A stretch of 64,000 bases of DNA from Rhizobacter sp. (GTDB taxonomy: Bacteria; Pseudomonadota; Gammaproteobacteria; Burkholderiales; Burkholderiaceae_C). A program made the translations under genes and the position numbers. Below the pieces are notes generated by a model. The model had not been told where the DNA came from. It made no database searches and was given only the letters and a program-made list of their open reading frames with translations. This document shows positions 21,704 through 31,542 of this stretch, in pieces. Location: NCBI GenBank assembly GCA_019635355.1, contig JAHBZQ010000001.1, positions 620,001-684,000 on the forward strand, read 5' to 3'. Numbering within the stretch: the stretch's first letter is position 1; each line of letters opens with the position of its first letter.

Positions 21704-22741
21704 ATGCCCCTCCACGACCTGCTCAAGACCGAGCTGCCCATCATCCAGGCGCCGATGGCTGGTGTGCAGACGAGCCGGCTGGCCATCGCGGTGATCGAGG
21801 CGGGTGGCGTGGGCTCATTGCCCGCAGCCATGCTCGCGCCCCAGGCGCTGCAAGACGAGCTGAAGGCGCTGGCCGCGCACGGCGGCACCTGGAACGTCAA
21901 CTTCTTCGCCCACACCAACCCGGCGCCCGACAGCGCGCGTGAAGCCCGCTGGCGCGCGCGGCTCGCGCCCTACCACGCCGAGTACGGCATCGACATCGAC
22001 AAGGTGCCGGCCGGCGCCGGCCGCAACCCCTTCAGCAGCGAAATCGCCGACCTGATCGAGCCCTTCAAGCCGCCGATCGTGAGCTTCCATTTCGGGCTGC
22101 CCGCGCCCGAGCTGATGAAGCGTGTGCGCAGCTGGGGCTCGCGCATCCTCTCGTCGGCCACGACGGTCGATGAAGCGCTGTGGCTGCAGGAGCACGGCGT
22201 CGACGCGGTGATCGCGCAAGGCCTGGAGGCCGGCGGCCACCGCGGCCATTTCCTCGACCACGACCTCACTCGCCAGCAGGGCACGCTGACGCTCTTGCCG
22301 CAGATCGTGGCGGCGGTGAAGATGCCGGTGATCGCCGCGGGCGGCATCTCGGATGCGAATGCGGTGAAGGCCGCGATGGCGCTGGGCGCGTCGGCCGTGC
22401 AGGTGGGCACCGCCTACATGCTGTGCCCGGAGGCGCAGACCTCGGCGCTGCACCGCGCCGCGCTGCGCAGCCCGCAGGCGCGGCACACCGCGCTCACCAA
22501 CCTTTTCACCGGCCGGCCGGCGCGTGGCATCGTGAACCGGGTGATGCGCGAGATCGGGCCGCTCTCGGCCGATGCGCCGGAGTTCCCGACCGCGACGGCC
22601 GCGATCGCCCCCTTGCGGGCGGCGGCCGAAGCGAAGGGCATCGGCGACTTCACGCCGCTTTGGTCAGGGCAGCGGGTGGGCAATCTCGACGGGGTGGAGG
22701 CGGGTGCGCTGACGCGGGCTCTGGCGAAGGGGCTGGCGTAG
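21704..22741 (+). CDS. Nitronate monooxygenase-like NAD(P)H/FMN oxidoreductase
   Basis: This is a 345-residue TIM-barrel flavoprotein. PIIQAPMAGVQT at the first strand, GVGSLPAAML, the GLEAGGHRG motif and a phosphate-binding AAGGISDANAV...GASAVQVGTAYM place it in the nitronate monooxygenase/2-nitropropane dioxygenase family, in which FMN oxidises alkyl nitronates. The His of GGHRG is the usual catalytic position. It is a single gene, divergent from the penicillin-binding protein. The precise substrate is not certain. Confidence 0.9.
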   Translation: MPLHDLLKTELPIIQAPMAGVQTSRLAIAVIEAGGVGSLPAAMLAPQALQDELKALAAHGGTWNVNFFAHTNPAPDSAREARWRARLAPYHAEYGIDIDKVPAGAGRNPFSSEIADLIEPFKPPIVSFHFGLPAPELMKRVRSWGSRILSSATTVDEALWLQEHGVDAVIAQGLEAGGHRGHFLDHDLTRQQGTLTLLPQIVAAVKMPVIAAGGISDANAVKAAMALGASAVQVGTAYMLCPEAQTSALHRAALRSPQARHTALTNLFTGRPARGIVNRVMREIGPLSADAPEFPTATAAIAPLRAAAEAKGIGDFTPLWSGQRVGNLDGVEAGALTRALAKGLA

Positions 22742-22763
22742 GCGCGCTGGGAGATTCGGGCGC

Positions 22764-24506
22764 TCAATCCACCTCGGCGCAGAACTCCCCATCGGGCACC
22801 AGGCAGGAGGTGTCGCTGCCGGCCGGGCCGACCGACACACCGCGGGTGACGAGCTTGCTGGTGGCGAGACGGTTCGCCTCGGCGGTGGGCAGCATCACCC
22901 ACATCTGCCCACGGTGCTTGGTGGAGCGGGCCATCTGGCCGGCTTCGCTGCCGAAGCCCCAGAAGTAGTCGGCCCGCACCGCGCCGCGGATGGCGCCGCC
23001 GGTGTCTTGGGCGAACACGAGGCGCTGCATCGAGATCGCCGAACCCTTGGGCGCGGGTGCGCTCAGGTAGACCGGGTAGCCGAGCGGCGTGACACGTGGG
23101 TCGACGGCGACCGAGCGGCCCGGGGTGAGCGGCACGCCGAGAGCGCCTTGCGGGCCTTCGCTCGCGGGCCGGTCGGCCACGCTCTTGAAGAAGACGAAGC
23201 TCGGGTCGGCCGACAAGCGGCCGGCCACGGCGGCTTGGGCGGGCTTGGCCGGCCTGGCCACGGCGGCGGGCGCAGGCCGCTTCGCCGGGGCGTTGGGTGA
23301 CTTGCGGGCGCCTTTCAGCAGCTCGTCGACGAGCGGGTCGTCCTTGGCAGCGGCGCTGTTGCTGGCCGTCGCCGTGTTGCCGCCTTGGGCCGGCTTGCCG
23401 ACCGACATGCCGCGGGTGAGCACCGGTGCGTCGACGGCGGGCTCGTCAGTGCGTTCCTCGGGGGATTCGCCTTCGATCACGAAGCTGTCGGCCTGCTCGG
23501 GCCCGCCCGCATCGCCGATGCCACGGGTGGCGAAGCGCTGTTTGGGCTTGGGCACCACGCGCAGCGGCTTGAACGGGTGGCCGTTCTGCTCGGCGTATTG
23601 CAGCCGCATGATCTGCCCGTCGGGCATGCGCACGCGCCCGGAGCCTTGCACCTGCATCGCGTAGAGCGCGAGCGGGTCGTTGACCCACACCACCACCGGT
23701 GCGTCGATGCCCTGCGGCAGGCCCAGCGCTTCGAGTTCGGCGCGGGTGTAGTAGGGCTCCACGCGCGCATCGGGCGCGCCGGCCTTGCCGACCAGGCGCA
23801 CGCGCAGGCGGCGGTCGCGGTCGTCGAGCTCGAAGCGGCGCAGGTCCATCGCGTAGGTGGCGGCGTCGCCAGCTTGGGCGGGGAAGAGCAGGTTGCCGTC
23901 GGCCCTCACGCGCACGACCGAGCGGCGCTGCGCCTTGGGCACGCGAGACCAGTCCATCGTGTAGAGGTCGCGCGGCACGCCCAGCACCGGGGTGCTGAAC
24001 TCGCCGTCGCGCTGCATCTGGCCTTCGAGCAGGGGCTCGAAATAGCCGGTCACGTCGCCATCGCCACGCGCATCGGTGTGCAGGATGCGCAGGAGCGTGA
24101 AGCGGCTCTCGAAGAAGCTGCGCATCGCGCGGGTGGTGGGCGGCACGGTCTTGGCCGAGGCGCAGATCTCGCGCCAGTCGTCGCGCTTTTGCAGCACGTC
24201 GCACGAGTTGCGGAAGGCGCTCCAGCTGGCGCGCATGTCGTCGTCCTGCCAGCCGGGCAACTCTTCATAGCTGGCGAGCTTGAACATCGCATTGCGCGTG
24301 CGCACCTCGCTCGGCCCCTTGGGGCCGGCCTTGGCGCTGCCGGCGGGCACGCGCGGGGGCGCTGTGTTCGACAGGGCGGGGGAGGGCGCGGCCACCGGCT
24401 GCGGGGCGGCAGCGGCCGGCGGCGGCTTGGTGGACGAGCAGCCGACGAGGCCCGCTGCGACGGCGAGCGTCAGGCCCAGGGCGGCACGGGTCGGCGAGGG
24501 TTTCAT
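22764..24506 (-). CDS. mltA: Membrane-bound lytic transglycosylase MltA with a long insertion
   Basis: MltA cleaves glycan strands of murein to 1,6-anhydro ends. The 580-residue product has a lipoprotein signal (GLVGCSS), an Ala/Pro-rich linker, the MltA domain (VTGYFEPLLEGQ, VVVWVNDPLALYAMQVQGSGR, YAEQNGHPF) and the C-terminal 3D barrel (AQDTGGAIRGAVRADYFWG) whose Asp residues are catalytic. Between about residues 312 and 430 there is a low-complexity Ala/Pro/Lys-rich insertion, far longer than I expect in typical MltA, before the conserved NPSFVFF-like strand (here DPSFVFFKS). It is divergent from tssJ. Confidence 0.93.
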   Translation of the reverse strand: MKPSPTRAALGLTLAVAAGLVGCSSTKPPPAAAAPQPVAAPSPALSNTAPPRVPAGSAKAGPKGPSEVRTRNAMFKLASYEELPGWQDDDMRASWSAFRNSCDVLQKRDDWREICASAKTVPPTTRAMRSFFESRFTLLRILHTDARGDGDVTGYFEPLLEGQMQRDGEFSTPVLGVPRDLYTMDWSRVPKAQRRSVVRVRADGNLLFPAQAGDAATYAMDLRRFELDDRDRRLRVRLVGKAGAPDARVEPYYTRAELEALGLPQGIDAPVVVWVNDPLALYAMQVQGSGRVRMPDGQIMRLQYAEQNGHPFKPLRVVPKPKQRFATRGIGDAGGPEQADSFVIEGESPEERTDEPAVDAPVLTRGMSVGKPAQGGNTATASNSAAAKDDPLVDELLKGARKSPNAPAKRPAPAAVARPAKPAQAAVAGRLSADPSFVFFKSVADRPASEGPQGALGVPLTPGRSVAVDPRVTPLGYPVYLSAPAPKGSAISMQRLVFAQDTGGAIRGAVRADYFWGFGSEAGQMARSTKHRGQMWVMLPTAEANRLATSKLVTRGVSVGPAGSDTSCLVPDGEFCAEVD

Positions 24507-24694
24507 GGTGAGAAGCCTAGGCCTTGCGTGGCGGCGGTCCAACTGACCTTCGTCAACCGGGCGGTCGTGCAGTGCCGGATGACCTTGGTCACGCGGCGCA
24601 CCCAGGCCCGGCCGGTATTCTGCGGGCGACTCTCGGGGGAGCCTCGTGCGCCCCTGCCTTCCTGACGAACGATCGACGAACTCGAAGCTCGCAC

Positions 24695-25192
24695 ATGACC
24701 CAGCTCCTACTTCCTCAAGACCGCCGCCGCTGGCTGCTCTCGGCCACCGGCGTGGCGGCCGTGATGGCCTTGCCCGGGTGCGGCATGTTCAGCAGCGGCC
24801 CGGCCACGCTGAGCACGACGGTGGTGGCCTCGGCCCAGGTCAACCCCGATGCGCGCCGTCGCCCGTCGCCGGTGGTGGTGCGGGTGTTCGAACTGAAGGC
24901 GCCCACGCTTTTCGAGCAGGCCGATTTCGTGTCGCTGTTCGAGAAAGACCAGGCAGTGCTGGCGGCCGAGTTCGTGAGCCGCGAAGAGTTCGTGCTGCGC
25001 CCGGGCGACAGCAAGCCGATCAACAAGCCGCTCTCGCCCGACACCAAGTTCATCGGCGTGATGGCCGCCTTCCGCGAGCTGGAGCGTGCGCGCTGGCGCG
25101 CCGTGGTGCCGGTGGTGGCCAACAAGAAGAACGTGATCGAACTCCAGCTCGACGGCATCGTGATCCAGGCCAAGCGCACGTCTCCCAAGTGA
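24695..25192 (+). CDS. tssJ: T6SS outer-membrane lipoprotein TssJ
   Basis: TssJ anchors the TssL-TssM complex to the outer membrane. This is a 165-residue protein whose signal peptide has the lipobox LPGC and, unusually, an RRRWLL stretch before the hydrophobic core that resembles a twin-arginine motif. The mature beta-sandwich shows the family strands VVVRVFELKA and FEQADFVSLFEKDQAVL, with the L1-loop region in between. It opens the plus-strand run tssJ-K-L-M and lies 188 bases from divergent mltA. No sigma-54 promoter was found upstream. Confidence 0.95.
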   Translation: MTQLLLPQDRRRWLLSATGVAAVMALPGCGMFSSGPATLSTTVVASAQVNPDARRRPSPVVVRVFELKAPTLFEQADFVSLFEKDQAVLAAEFVSREEFVLRPGDSKPINKPLSPDTKFIGVMAAFRELERARWRAVVPVVANKKNVIELQLDGIVIQAKRTSPK

Positions 25193-25236
25193 GTCTTGCC
25201 GACTTCCACCAGACCCATTCTTAGAAGACACAACCC

Positions 25237-26571
25237 ATGAGCTGGCGCGCCAAAGTCGTGTGGTCCTCGGGCATGTTCCTGCAGCCCCATCATTTCCAGC
25301 AGGAGACCCGCTACCTCGAACGGCTGGTCGACGCGCGTGCGCGCTGCGTCTCGCCGTTTGCCTGGGGCTTTGCCGACCTGGAGATCGACGAAGGCCTGCT
25401 CGCCCTCGGCAAGGTGGGGCTCACCCGCGCAAGCGGGATGCTGCCCGACGGCACGCCCTTCGCCATGCCGCAGCTCGACCCGTTGCCCGCACCGCTCGAG
25501 ATCTCGCCCGACGTGAAGGGCGAGCTGATCTACCTGGCGCTGCCGCTGCAGCGCGAGGGTTTGAACGAAGTCGACTTCGGCACGGGCGGTGACGGCGAGC
25601 TGGCCCGCTTCACCGCCATCGAAGAAGACGTGCGCGACAACACCGACGCGTCCGACGAGCCCACCACCATCCAGACCGGCAGGCTGCGCCTGCGCCTGGT
25701 GCGCGCGAAGGAGGCGGGCGAGGCCTACGCGCTGCTCGGCGTGGCCCTCGTGGCCGAGCGCCGCAGCGACGGGCAGGTTACGCTGGAGCGCAGCTACATC
25801 GCGCCGCAGGTCGCCATCGATGCGAGCGCGCAGCTCTCGGCCACCGCCTCGCTGCTGCATGGGCTCATCCTGCAGCGGGCGCAGCACCTGGCCAGCCGCA
25901 TGGGCCAGCTGAGCCACGGCGTCTCGGAGATGGCCGACTTCCTCATGCTGCAGACGCTCAACCGCAACGAGCCGATCTTCAGCCAGCACGCGGCCACGCC
26001 GGTGGCGCACCCGCGCGAGCTGCACGGCGACTGCCTGCGCCTGGCGGGTGACCTGGCCACGCTGTCCAGCAGCGCGCGCCGGCCGCCGGAGTTTCCGCCG
26101 TACCGGCACGACGATCTCGTGCGCACCTTCACCCCGGTGTTCGACGCGCTGCGCGGCATGTTGACGGCGGTGCTGGAGCAGAAGGCGATCCAGGTCGAGT
26201 TGGTCGACCGCAAGCACGGCGTGCGCACGGCGGTGGTCAGCGATCTCGAGCTGGCGCGCAACGCGACCTTCTACCTCGCGGTGAACGCGCAGCTCTCGCA
26301 CGAGCAGCTGCGCCAGCGCTTCCCGGCGCAGACCAAGGTCGGCCCGCCCGAGAAGATCCGCGACCTCGTCAACCTGCAGCTGCCCGGCATCAGCCTCGCG
26401 GCGCAGGCGGTGGCGCCGCGAGAGTTGCCGTTCCACGACGGCTTCTTCTATTTCAAGCTGGAGCGTGGCGGCGAGCTGTGGAAGCCGATCGAGCAGAACG
26501 GCAGCTTCGCGATGCACACCGCGGGTGATTTCCCCGGCTTGGAGCTGGAGCTATGGGCTGTTCGCAAGTAG
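25237..26571 (+). CDS. tssK: T6SS baseplate protein TssK
   Basis: The 444-residue product begins with the TssK hallmark (VVWSSGMFLQPHHFQQE) and has the three-part layout of an N-terminal beta shell, a helical stalk and a C-terminal domain (AARELPFHDGFFYFKLE variant, ending LELWAVRK). TssK trimers link the baseplate to TssL and TssM at the inner membrane. The gene starts 44 bases after tssJ and 50 bases before tssL, in one probable operon. Confidence 0.97.
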   Translation: MSWRAKVVWSSGMFLQPHHFQQETRYLERLVDARARCVSPFAWGFADLEIDEGLLALGKVGLTRASGMLPDGTPFAMPQLDPLPAPLEISPDVKGELIYLALPLQREGLNEVDFGTGGDGELARFTAIEEDVRDNTDASDEPTTIQTGRLRLRLVRAKEAGEAYALLGVALVAERRSDGQVTLERSYIAPQVAIDASAQLSATASLLHGLILQRAQHLASRMGQLSHGVSEMADFLMLQTLNRNEPIFSQHAATPVAHPRELHGDCLRLAGDLATLSSSARRPPEFPPYRHDDLVRTFTPVFDALRGMLTAVLEQKAIQVELVDRKHGVRTAVVSDLELARNATFYLAVNAQLSHEQLRQRFPAQTKVGPPEKIRDLVNLQLPGISLAAQAVAPRELPFHDGFFYFKLERGGELWKPIEQNGSFAMHTAGDFPGLELELWAVRK

Positions 26572-26621
26572 TGGCAAGCCGTGCTGCTCTCTGACACACC
26601 ACACCGACAAAAGAGCCTGCG

Positions 26622-27941
26622 ATGAGCAACCCGACACCGGACGACCCGTTCGCCGACATCGACACCGGCCGCACCTTCATCATGCCCACCCCGGGTGGGC
26701 GCGCCGCGGCCCCGGCGCCCGCGCCGGCCATGCCGCGCATGGGCGCGGCGGGGGCTGACGTTGCCGCCGACATCGGCACGCCCGAAAGCGGGCTGAACCC
26801 GCTCGTCGCCCTCGCCAACCCGCTGCTGGCGCTGGTGCCGCAGGTGCGGGCCACCACGCACCTGGCTGACCCGGCCGCGCTACGCGAGTCGATGGCGCAG
26901 GGCGTGCGCGAGTTCGAAGCCGGCGCGCGTGCCAAGGGGATCGCACCCGAGCGTGTGCTGGCCGCGCGCTACATCCTCTGCACCCTGCTGGATGAAACGG
27001 CTGCCAGCATGCCCTGGGGCGCCTCGGGGCAGTGGGGTCGGCACAGCCTGCTCGCGATGTTCCACAACGAGACGGGTGGCGGCGAGAAGGTCTTCCAGCT
27101 GATGGCCAAGCTGGCCGAGAACCCTGCGGCCAACCGCGACCTGCTGGAGCTCATCTACGCCGTGCTCTCGCTCGGCTTCGAAGGCCGCTACCGCGTGGTC
27201 GATGGCGGCAAGGCTCAGCTCGAAGCGGTGCGCGAGCGGCTCGCGCAGATCCTGCAGAAGGAGCGGGGCGCCTACGCGCCTGCGCTCGCGCAGAACTGGG
27301 AAGGCGTGAAGCCCAGCAAGCGCAGCATGCTGACCTGGCTGCCGCTGTGGGTCACGGCCGCCATCGTGGCGCTGCTGCTTGTGGCGATCTACAGCCTGCT
27401 CGCGTTCAAGCTCAGCGGTGAGTCCGACCCGGTGTTCGGCCGCATCCAGGAGCTGCGGCTCAACCCGCCGCAGCCGCCGGTGAAGCTGCCGGCGCCGAAG
27501 CCGCGGCTGGCGCAATTCCTCGTGGCCGACATCAAGGGCGAGCAGGTGCAGGTGCGCGACGAGGTCGACCGCTCGGTCGTCACGATCCGCGGCGACGGGC
27601 TCTTCGCCCCCGCAAGCGCCTCGCTCACGGCCGACCGCGAAGCGCTGATGAAGCGCATCGCCGAAGCGCTGAAGCAGGTGCCGGGCGCGGTGGTCGTCAC
27701 CGGCCACACCGACAACGTGCGCATCCGCACCGCGAGCTTCCCGTCGAACTGGCATCTGTCTGAAGAGCGCGCCAAGACCGTGCGCGAGATCCTCGTGGGC
27801 AACGGCCTGCCGGCCGATCGCGTGCGCGCCGAAGGCCGCGCCGACGGCGAGCCTGTGGCCACCAACGACACCCCTGCCAACCGGGCCCTCAACCGACGTG
27901 TGGAGATCACCTTGTTCGTGACGCGTGGAGCCGGATCATGA
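26622..27941 (+). CDS. tssL: T6SS inner-membrane protein TssL (DotU) with OmpA-like peptidoglycan-binding domain
   Basis: This 439-residue protein has a Pro/Ala-rich N-terminus and a cytoplasmic DotU helical domain (ARYILCTLLDETAAS, WGRHSLLAMFHNETGGGEK). One transmembrane helix (LPLWVTAAIVALLLVAIYSLL) lies near residues 241-261. The periplasmic OmpA/MotB domain has VVTGHTDNVRIR and NRALNRRVEI, which should bind murein, so this is an 'evolved' TssL. Its stop overlaps the tssM start by four bases (ATGA at 27938-27941). Confidence 0.97.
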   Translation: MSNPTPDDPFADIDTGRTFIMPTPGGRAAAPAPAPAMPRMGAAGADVAADIGTPESGLNPLVALANPLLALVPQVRATTHLADPAALRESMAQGVREFEAGARAKGIAPERVLAARYILCTLLDETAASMPWGASGQWGRHSLLAMFHNETGGGEKVFQLMAKLAENPAANRDLLELIYAVLSLGFEGRYRVVDGGKAQLEAVRERLAQILQKERGAYAPALAQNWEGVKPSKRSMLTWLPLWVTAAIVALLLVAIYSLLAFKLSGESDPVFGRIQELRLNPPQPPVKLPAPKPRLAQFLVADIKGEQVQVRDEVDRSVVTIRGDGLFAPASASLTADREALMKRIAEALKQVPGAVVVTGHTDNVRIRTASFPSNWHLSEERAKTVREILVGNGLPADRVRAEGRADGEPVATNDTPANRALNRRVEITLFVTRGAGS

Positions 27942-30900
27942 TCAAGAAGATCCTCGGCATCATCTTCAACCCCTGGGTCCTGCTGGTGCTCGGCCTGCTG
28001 GCCCTTTCGCTCGTCATCTGGATCGTCGGCCCGCTGGTGGCCATTGGCAACTGGCGGCCGCTCGAGAGCACCACCGCGCGCCTTGTCTTCATCGGCCTGA
28101 TCGTGCTGCTCATCGTGCTGCGGCAGGTGTGGAAGCTCGTCGCCTCGCGCAAGAAGAACGACAAGGTCGTCAACCAGCTCATCGCGCCCGCCGCGACCGA
28201 GACCGCGGGCGACGCCGAGCTGAAGACGCTCAACGAGCGTTTCACCAAGGCACTGCAGACGCTCAAGACCGCTCAGTTCGAGCAGCCGCAAGGCGGCATC
28301 TCGGGCCTGTGGAGCGGGCTCTCGTCGCGCGTGGGCAAGCGGTATCTGTACGAGCTGCCCTGGTACGTGATCATCGGCGCGCCGGGCTCGGGCAAGACCA
28401 CCGCGCTCGTCAACTCGGGGCTCAACTTCCCGTTGGCCGCGACCTCGGGCGAGCACTCCATCAAGGGCGTGGGCGGCACGCGCAACTGCGATTGGTGGTT
28501 CACCGACCAGGCCGTGCTGATCGACACCGCCGGCCGCTACACCACCCAAGACAGCCACAAGGACACTGACGCGAAGGCGTGGGAAGGCTTCCTCGGCCTG
28601 CTCAAGCGCAGCCGCCCGCGCCAGCCGCTCAACGGCGTGCTCGTCACGGTCTCGGTGACCGACCTGCTCACGCAAAGCGCCGCCGAGCGCCAGCAGCACG
28701 CCGCCACCGTGCGTGCGCGACTGCAGGAGCTGCACCAGCACCTGGGCATGCGCTTCCCGATCTACCTGCTCGTCACCAAGTGCGACCTGCTGTCGGGCTT
28801 CATGGAGACGCTGGGCGACGTCGACAAGGACACGCGTGCCGCGCCCTGGGGCTTCACCTTCAAGCTCGACAAACAGCAGCGCACCGACCTGTCGGCCTTC
28901 AGCGCCGAGTTCGACGCCCTGGAAAAGCGCCTCACCGATGGCCTCATCGGCAAGCTGCAACTCGAGCGCGACGCCGGTCGCCGCGCCCGCATCTACGGCT
29001 TCCCCCAGCAGTTCGAAGCCCTGAAGGGCCTGCTGAAGGACTACCTCGAGCAGGTCTTCTCGCCCTCGCAATTCGAAGCCCACCCGCTGCTGCGCGGCGT
29101 GTATTTCGTGAGCGGCACGCAGGAAGGCACGCCGATCGACCGCATGCTCGGACGCATCGCGCGCACCTACCGGCTGGAGCGCACCGTGGTGCCGCCCAAC
29201 CAGTCCAGCGGCAAGAGCTACTTCCTGCAGCGCCTCTTGAAGGAAGTGGTGTTCTCCGAAAGCGGGCTGGCGGGCACCGACCTCAAGTGGGAGCGCCGCC
29301 GCGGCTTCCTGGCGCTCGGCGCCTACGTGGCCATCGGACTCGTGAGCGCGGCCATCCTCACGGCTTGGGGCATCAGCTATTTCGGCAACCAGCGCTACGT
29401 CGACAAGGTGGGCGCTTCGGCCGAAGAGGTGAAGAAGCTCGTGCAGGCCACGCCCAACCGCAACTCGCCCGACGTGCTGGTGCTGCTGCCCGCGCTCGAA
29501 GCCACGCGCGACCTGGCGCGCGCGAGCATCGGTGACTCGGTGCCGTGGTCATTGGGCTTCGGCCTCTACCAGGGCAAGAAGCTCGACGCCGCCTCGCAGC
29601 AGGCCTACCGCCGCATGCTGATCGACGCCGTGCTGCCACGCATCGCGCTCGGCATCGAGGAGCAGCTGAAGACCGGCAACGACAACCCCGAGCTGCAATA
29701 TGAGGCGCTGAAGGCGTACATCATGTTGTACGACCCCGAGCGCTTCGACCCCAAGGCGCTCAAGCTCTACGTCACCGCCGAATGGGAGCTGACGCTGCCG
29801 CGCTCCGTGACCACCGAGCAGCGCGCCGCGCTGGAGTCGCACCTCGATGCGCTGCTGGCCGAAGGTGCCGTCGTCTCGCCGCTGCCCGAAGACAAGAACC
29901 TCGTGGCGCAGACGCGCGCGCGGCTCGTGGCCACGCCGCTCACCGAGCGCATCTACCGCCGCATGAAGCGGCAGGGCCTGGGCGCTGAGTTCCCCGACTT
30001 CACCGTCGTGAGCAAGGCCGGCCCGGGCGCACCGCTCGTGTTCACCCGCGGCAGCGGCCAGCCGCTGACCAAGGGCGTGCCGGGCTTCTTCAGCCACGAC
30101 GGCTACCACAAGGGCTTCCAGCGCGAGGTCGAGCGTGTCTCGGGCCAGCTGGCCGATGAAGAAAGCTGGGTGCTGGGCGTGACCGACAGCAACCGCCAGA
30201 ACGCGTTGAAGAACATGGACATCAAGCTCCAGCTCAACGACGAGGTGCGCCGGCTCTACCTCACCGAATACGCCAAGACCTGGGAAGAGTTCATCGCCGA
30301 CATCAAGATGGTGAAGACCTCGAACCTCGCGCAGGCGGTGCAGATGGCGCGCGTGCTGTCGGCACCCGACAACCCGCTCGTGCCGCTGCTCAAGGCCATG
30401 TCGCGCGAGACCACGCTGCGCCAGGGCAAGGACGTGGTCGGCACGGTGGAAGCCAAGGCGCGCGACGCGCTGCAGAAGTCGCGCGACGACCTGATGCGCC
30501 TGCTCGGCAACCGCGGCGGCATCCAGCCGGTGGAGCCCGGCCAGGCCATCGAGAGCATCGTCGACGACCGCTTCATCGGCTTGCGCCAGATGGTCAGCTC
30601 GCCCGACGGCAAGCTGCCCGCACCGGTGGACGGCACCATCGCGCTCATCAACGAGGTCTACACGCTGCTGATCGCGGCCGACACCGCGGTGAAGGGCGGC
30701 AACGTGCCGCCGCCGTCCGAAGTGCCCAACAAGGTGAAGGCCGAGGCTTCGCGCCTGCCGGAGCCGGTGCGCTCGCTGCTCAACACGCTCTCGGTGAGCG
30801 GCACTTCGGCGGCGCTCGAGATCACGCGGAGCAACCTCGGCCAGGCGATCAACGCCGAGATCGGCGAGTTCTGCCGGCAGGCGGTGGCCGGGCGCTACCC

Positions 30901-31534
30901 GTTTGCGCGCGGCAGCCAGCGCGACGCCACGCCGGAAGACTTCGCGCGGCTCTTCGCTCCGGGCGGCCTCTTCGACACCTTCTTCCAGAAGAACCTCGTC
31001 AACTTCGTCGACACCAGCACCAAGCCGTGGAAGTTCAAGAGCGTCGACGGCGCGAGCATGGGCACCGACAGCTCCACGCTGCTGCAGTTCCAGCACGCCG
31101 CGATGATCCGTGAGACCTTCTTCCGAGGCGGCGGCAACCAGATCAGCGTGCGGCTCGACTTCAAGCCCATCGAGATGGACGCGACCATCACGCAGTTCAT
31201 CCTCGACGTCGACGGCCAGCTGGTGAAGTACGCGCACGGCCCGCAGATCCCGGCCACGGTGCAGTGGCCCGGCCCGCGCGGCAGCTCGCAGGTGCGGGTG
31301 CAGATCACGCCGGTGTCGGCCAGTGGCGCCTCGGGCCTCGTGACCGATGGGCCGTGGGCGCTGTTCAAGATCTTCGACAAGCAGCAGATCGAGCCCGCCG
31401 GCGGGCCTGAGCGGTGGAAGGCGACCTTCAACGTCGACGGCCGCAGGGCGCAGTTCCTCGTGACGACCAGCAGCGTGCGCAACCCCTTCCGCTTGCCTGA
31501 GCTGGAGCAGTTTTCGTGTCCGGGGAAGCTTTGA
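27938..31534 (+). CDS. tssM: T6SS inner-membrane protein TssM (IcmF)
   Basis: This is a 1198-residue protein. Two transmembrane helices lie near the N-terminus (about residues 9-35 and 46-66) and a third near 455-478 (GAYVAIGLVSAAILTAWG). The cytoplasmic loop has the IcmF NTPase Walker A motif GAPGSGKTT near residue 148 and a DTAGRY Walker B-like motif, so ATP binding is possible. The large periplasmic C-terminal part contacts TssJ. It is normal in length. The next gene, tagF, follows after a 94-base gap filled by a REP-like palindrome. Confidence 0.97.
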   Translation: MIKKILGIIFNPWVLLVLGLLALSLVIWIVGPLVAIGNWRPLESTTARLVFIGLIVLLIVLRQVWKLVASRKKNDKVVNQLIAPAATETAGDAELKTLNERFTKALQTLKTAQFEQPQGGISGLWSGLSSRVGKRYLYELPWYVIIGAPGSGKTTALVNSGLNFPLAATSGEHSIKGVGGTRNCDWWFTDQAVLIDTAGRYTTQDSHKDTDAKAWEGFLGLLKRSRPRQPLNGVLVTVSVTDLLTQSAAERQQHAATVRARLQELHQHLGMRFPIYLLVTKCDLLSGFMETLGDVDKDTRAAPWGFTFKLDKQQRTDLSAFSAEFDALEKRLTDGLIGKLQLERDAGRRARIYGFPQQFEALKGLLKDYLEQVFSPSQFEAHPLLRGVYFVSGTQEGTPIDRMLGRIARTYRLERTVVPPNQSSGKSYFLQRLLKEVVFSESGLAGTDLKWERRRGFLALGAYVAIGLVSAAILTAWGISYFGNQRYVDKVGASAEEVKKLVQATPNRNSPDVLVLLPALEATRDLARASIGDSVPWSLGFGLYQGKKLDAASQQAYRRMLIDAVLPRIALGIEEQLKTGNDNPELQYEALKAYIMLYDPERFDPKALKLYVTAEWELTLPRSVTTEQRAALESHLDALLAEGAVVSPLPEDKNLVAQTRARLVATPLTERIYRRMKRQGLGAEFPDFTVVSKAGPGAPLVFTRGSGQPLTKGVPGFFSHDGYHKGFQREVERVSGQLADEESWVLGVTDSNRQNALKNMDIKLQLNDEVRRLYLTEYAKTWEEFIADIKMVKTSNLAQAVQMARVLSAPDNPLVPLLKAMSRETTLRQGKDVVGTVEAKARDALQKSRDDLMRLLGNRGGIQPVEPGQAIESIVDDRFIGLRQMVSSPDGKLPAPVDGTIALINEVYTLLIAADTAVKGGNVPPPSEVPNKVKAEASRLPEPVRSLLNTLSVSGTSAALEITRSNLGQAINAEIGEFCRQAVAGRYPFARGSQRDATPEDFARLFAPGGLFDTFFQKNLVNFVDTSTKPWKFKSVDGASMGTDSSTLLQFQHAAMIRETFFRGGGNQISVRLDFKPIEMDATITQFILDVDGQLVKYAHGPQIPATVQWPGPRGSSQVRVQITPVSASGASGLVTDGPWALFKIFDKQQIEPAGGPERWKATFNVDGRRAQFLVTTSSVRNPFRLPELEQFSCPGKL

Positions 31535-31542
31535 ACGACGGG

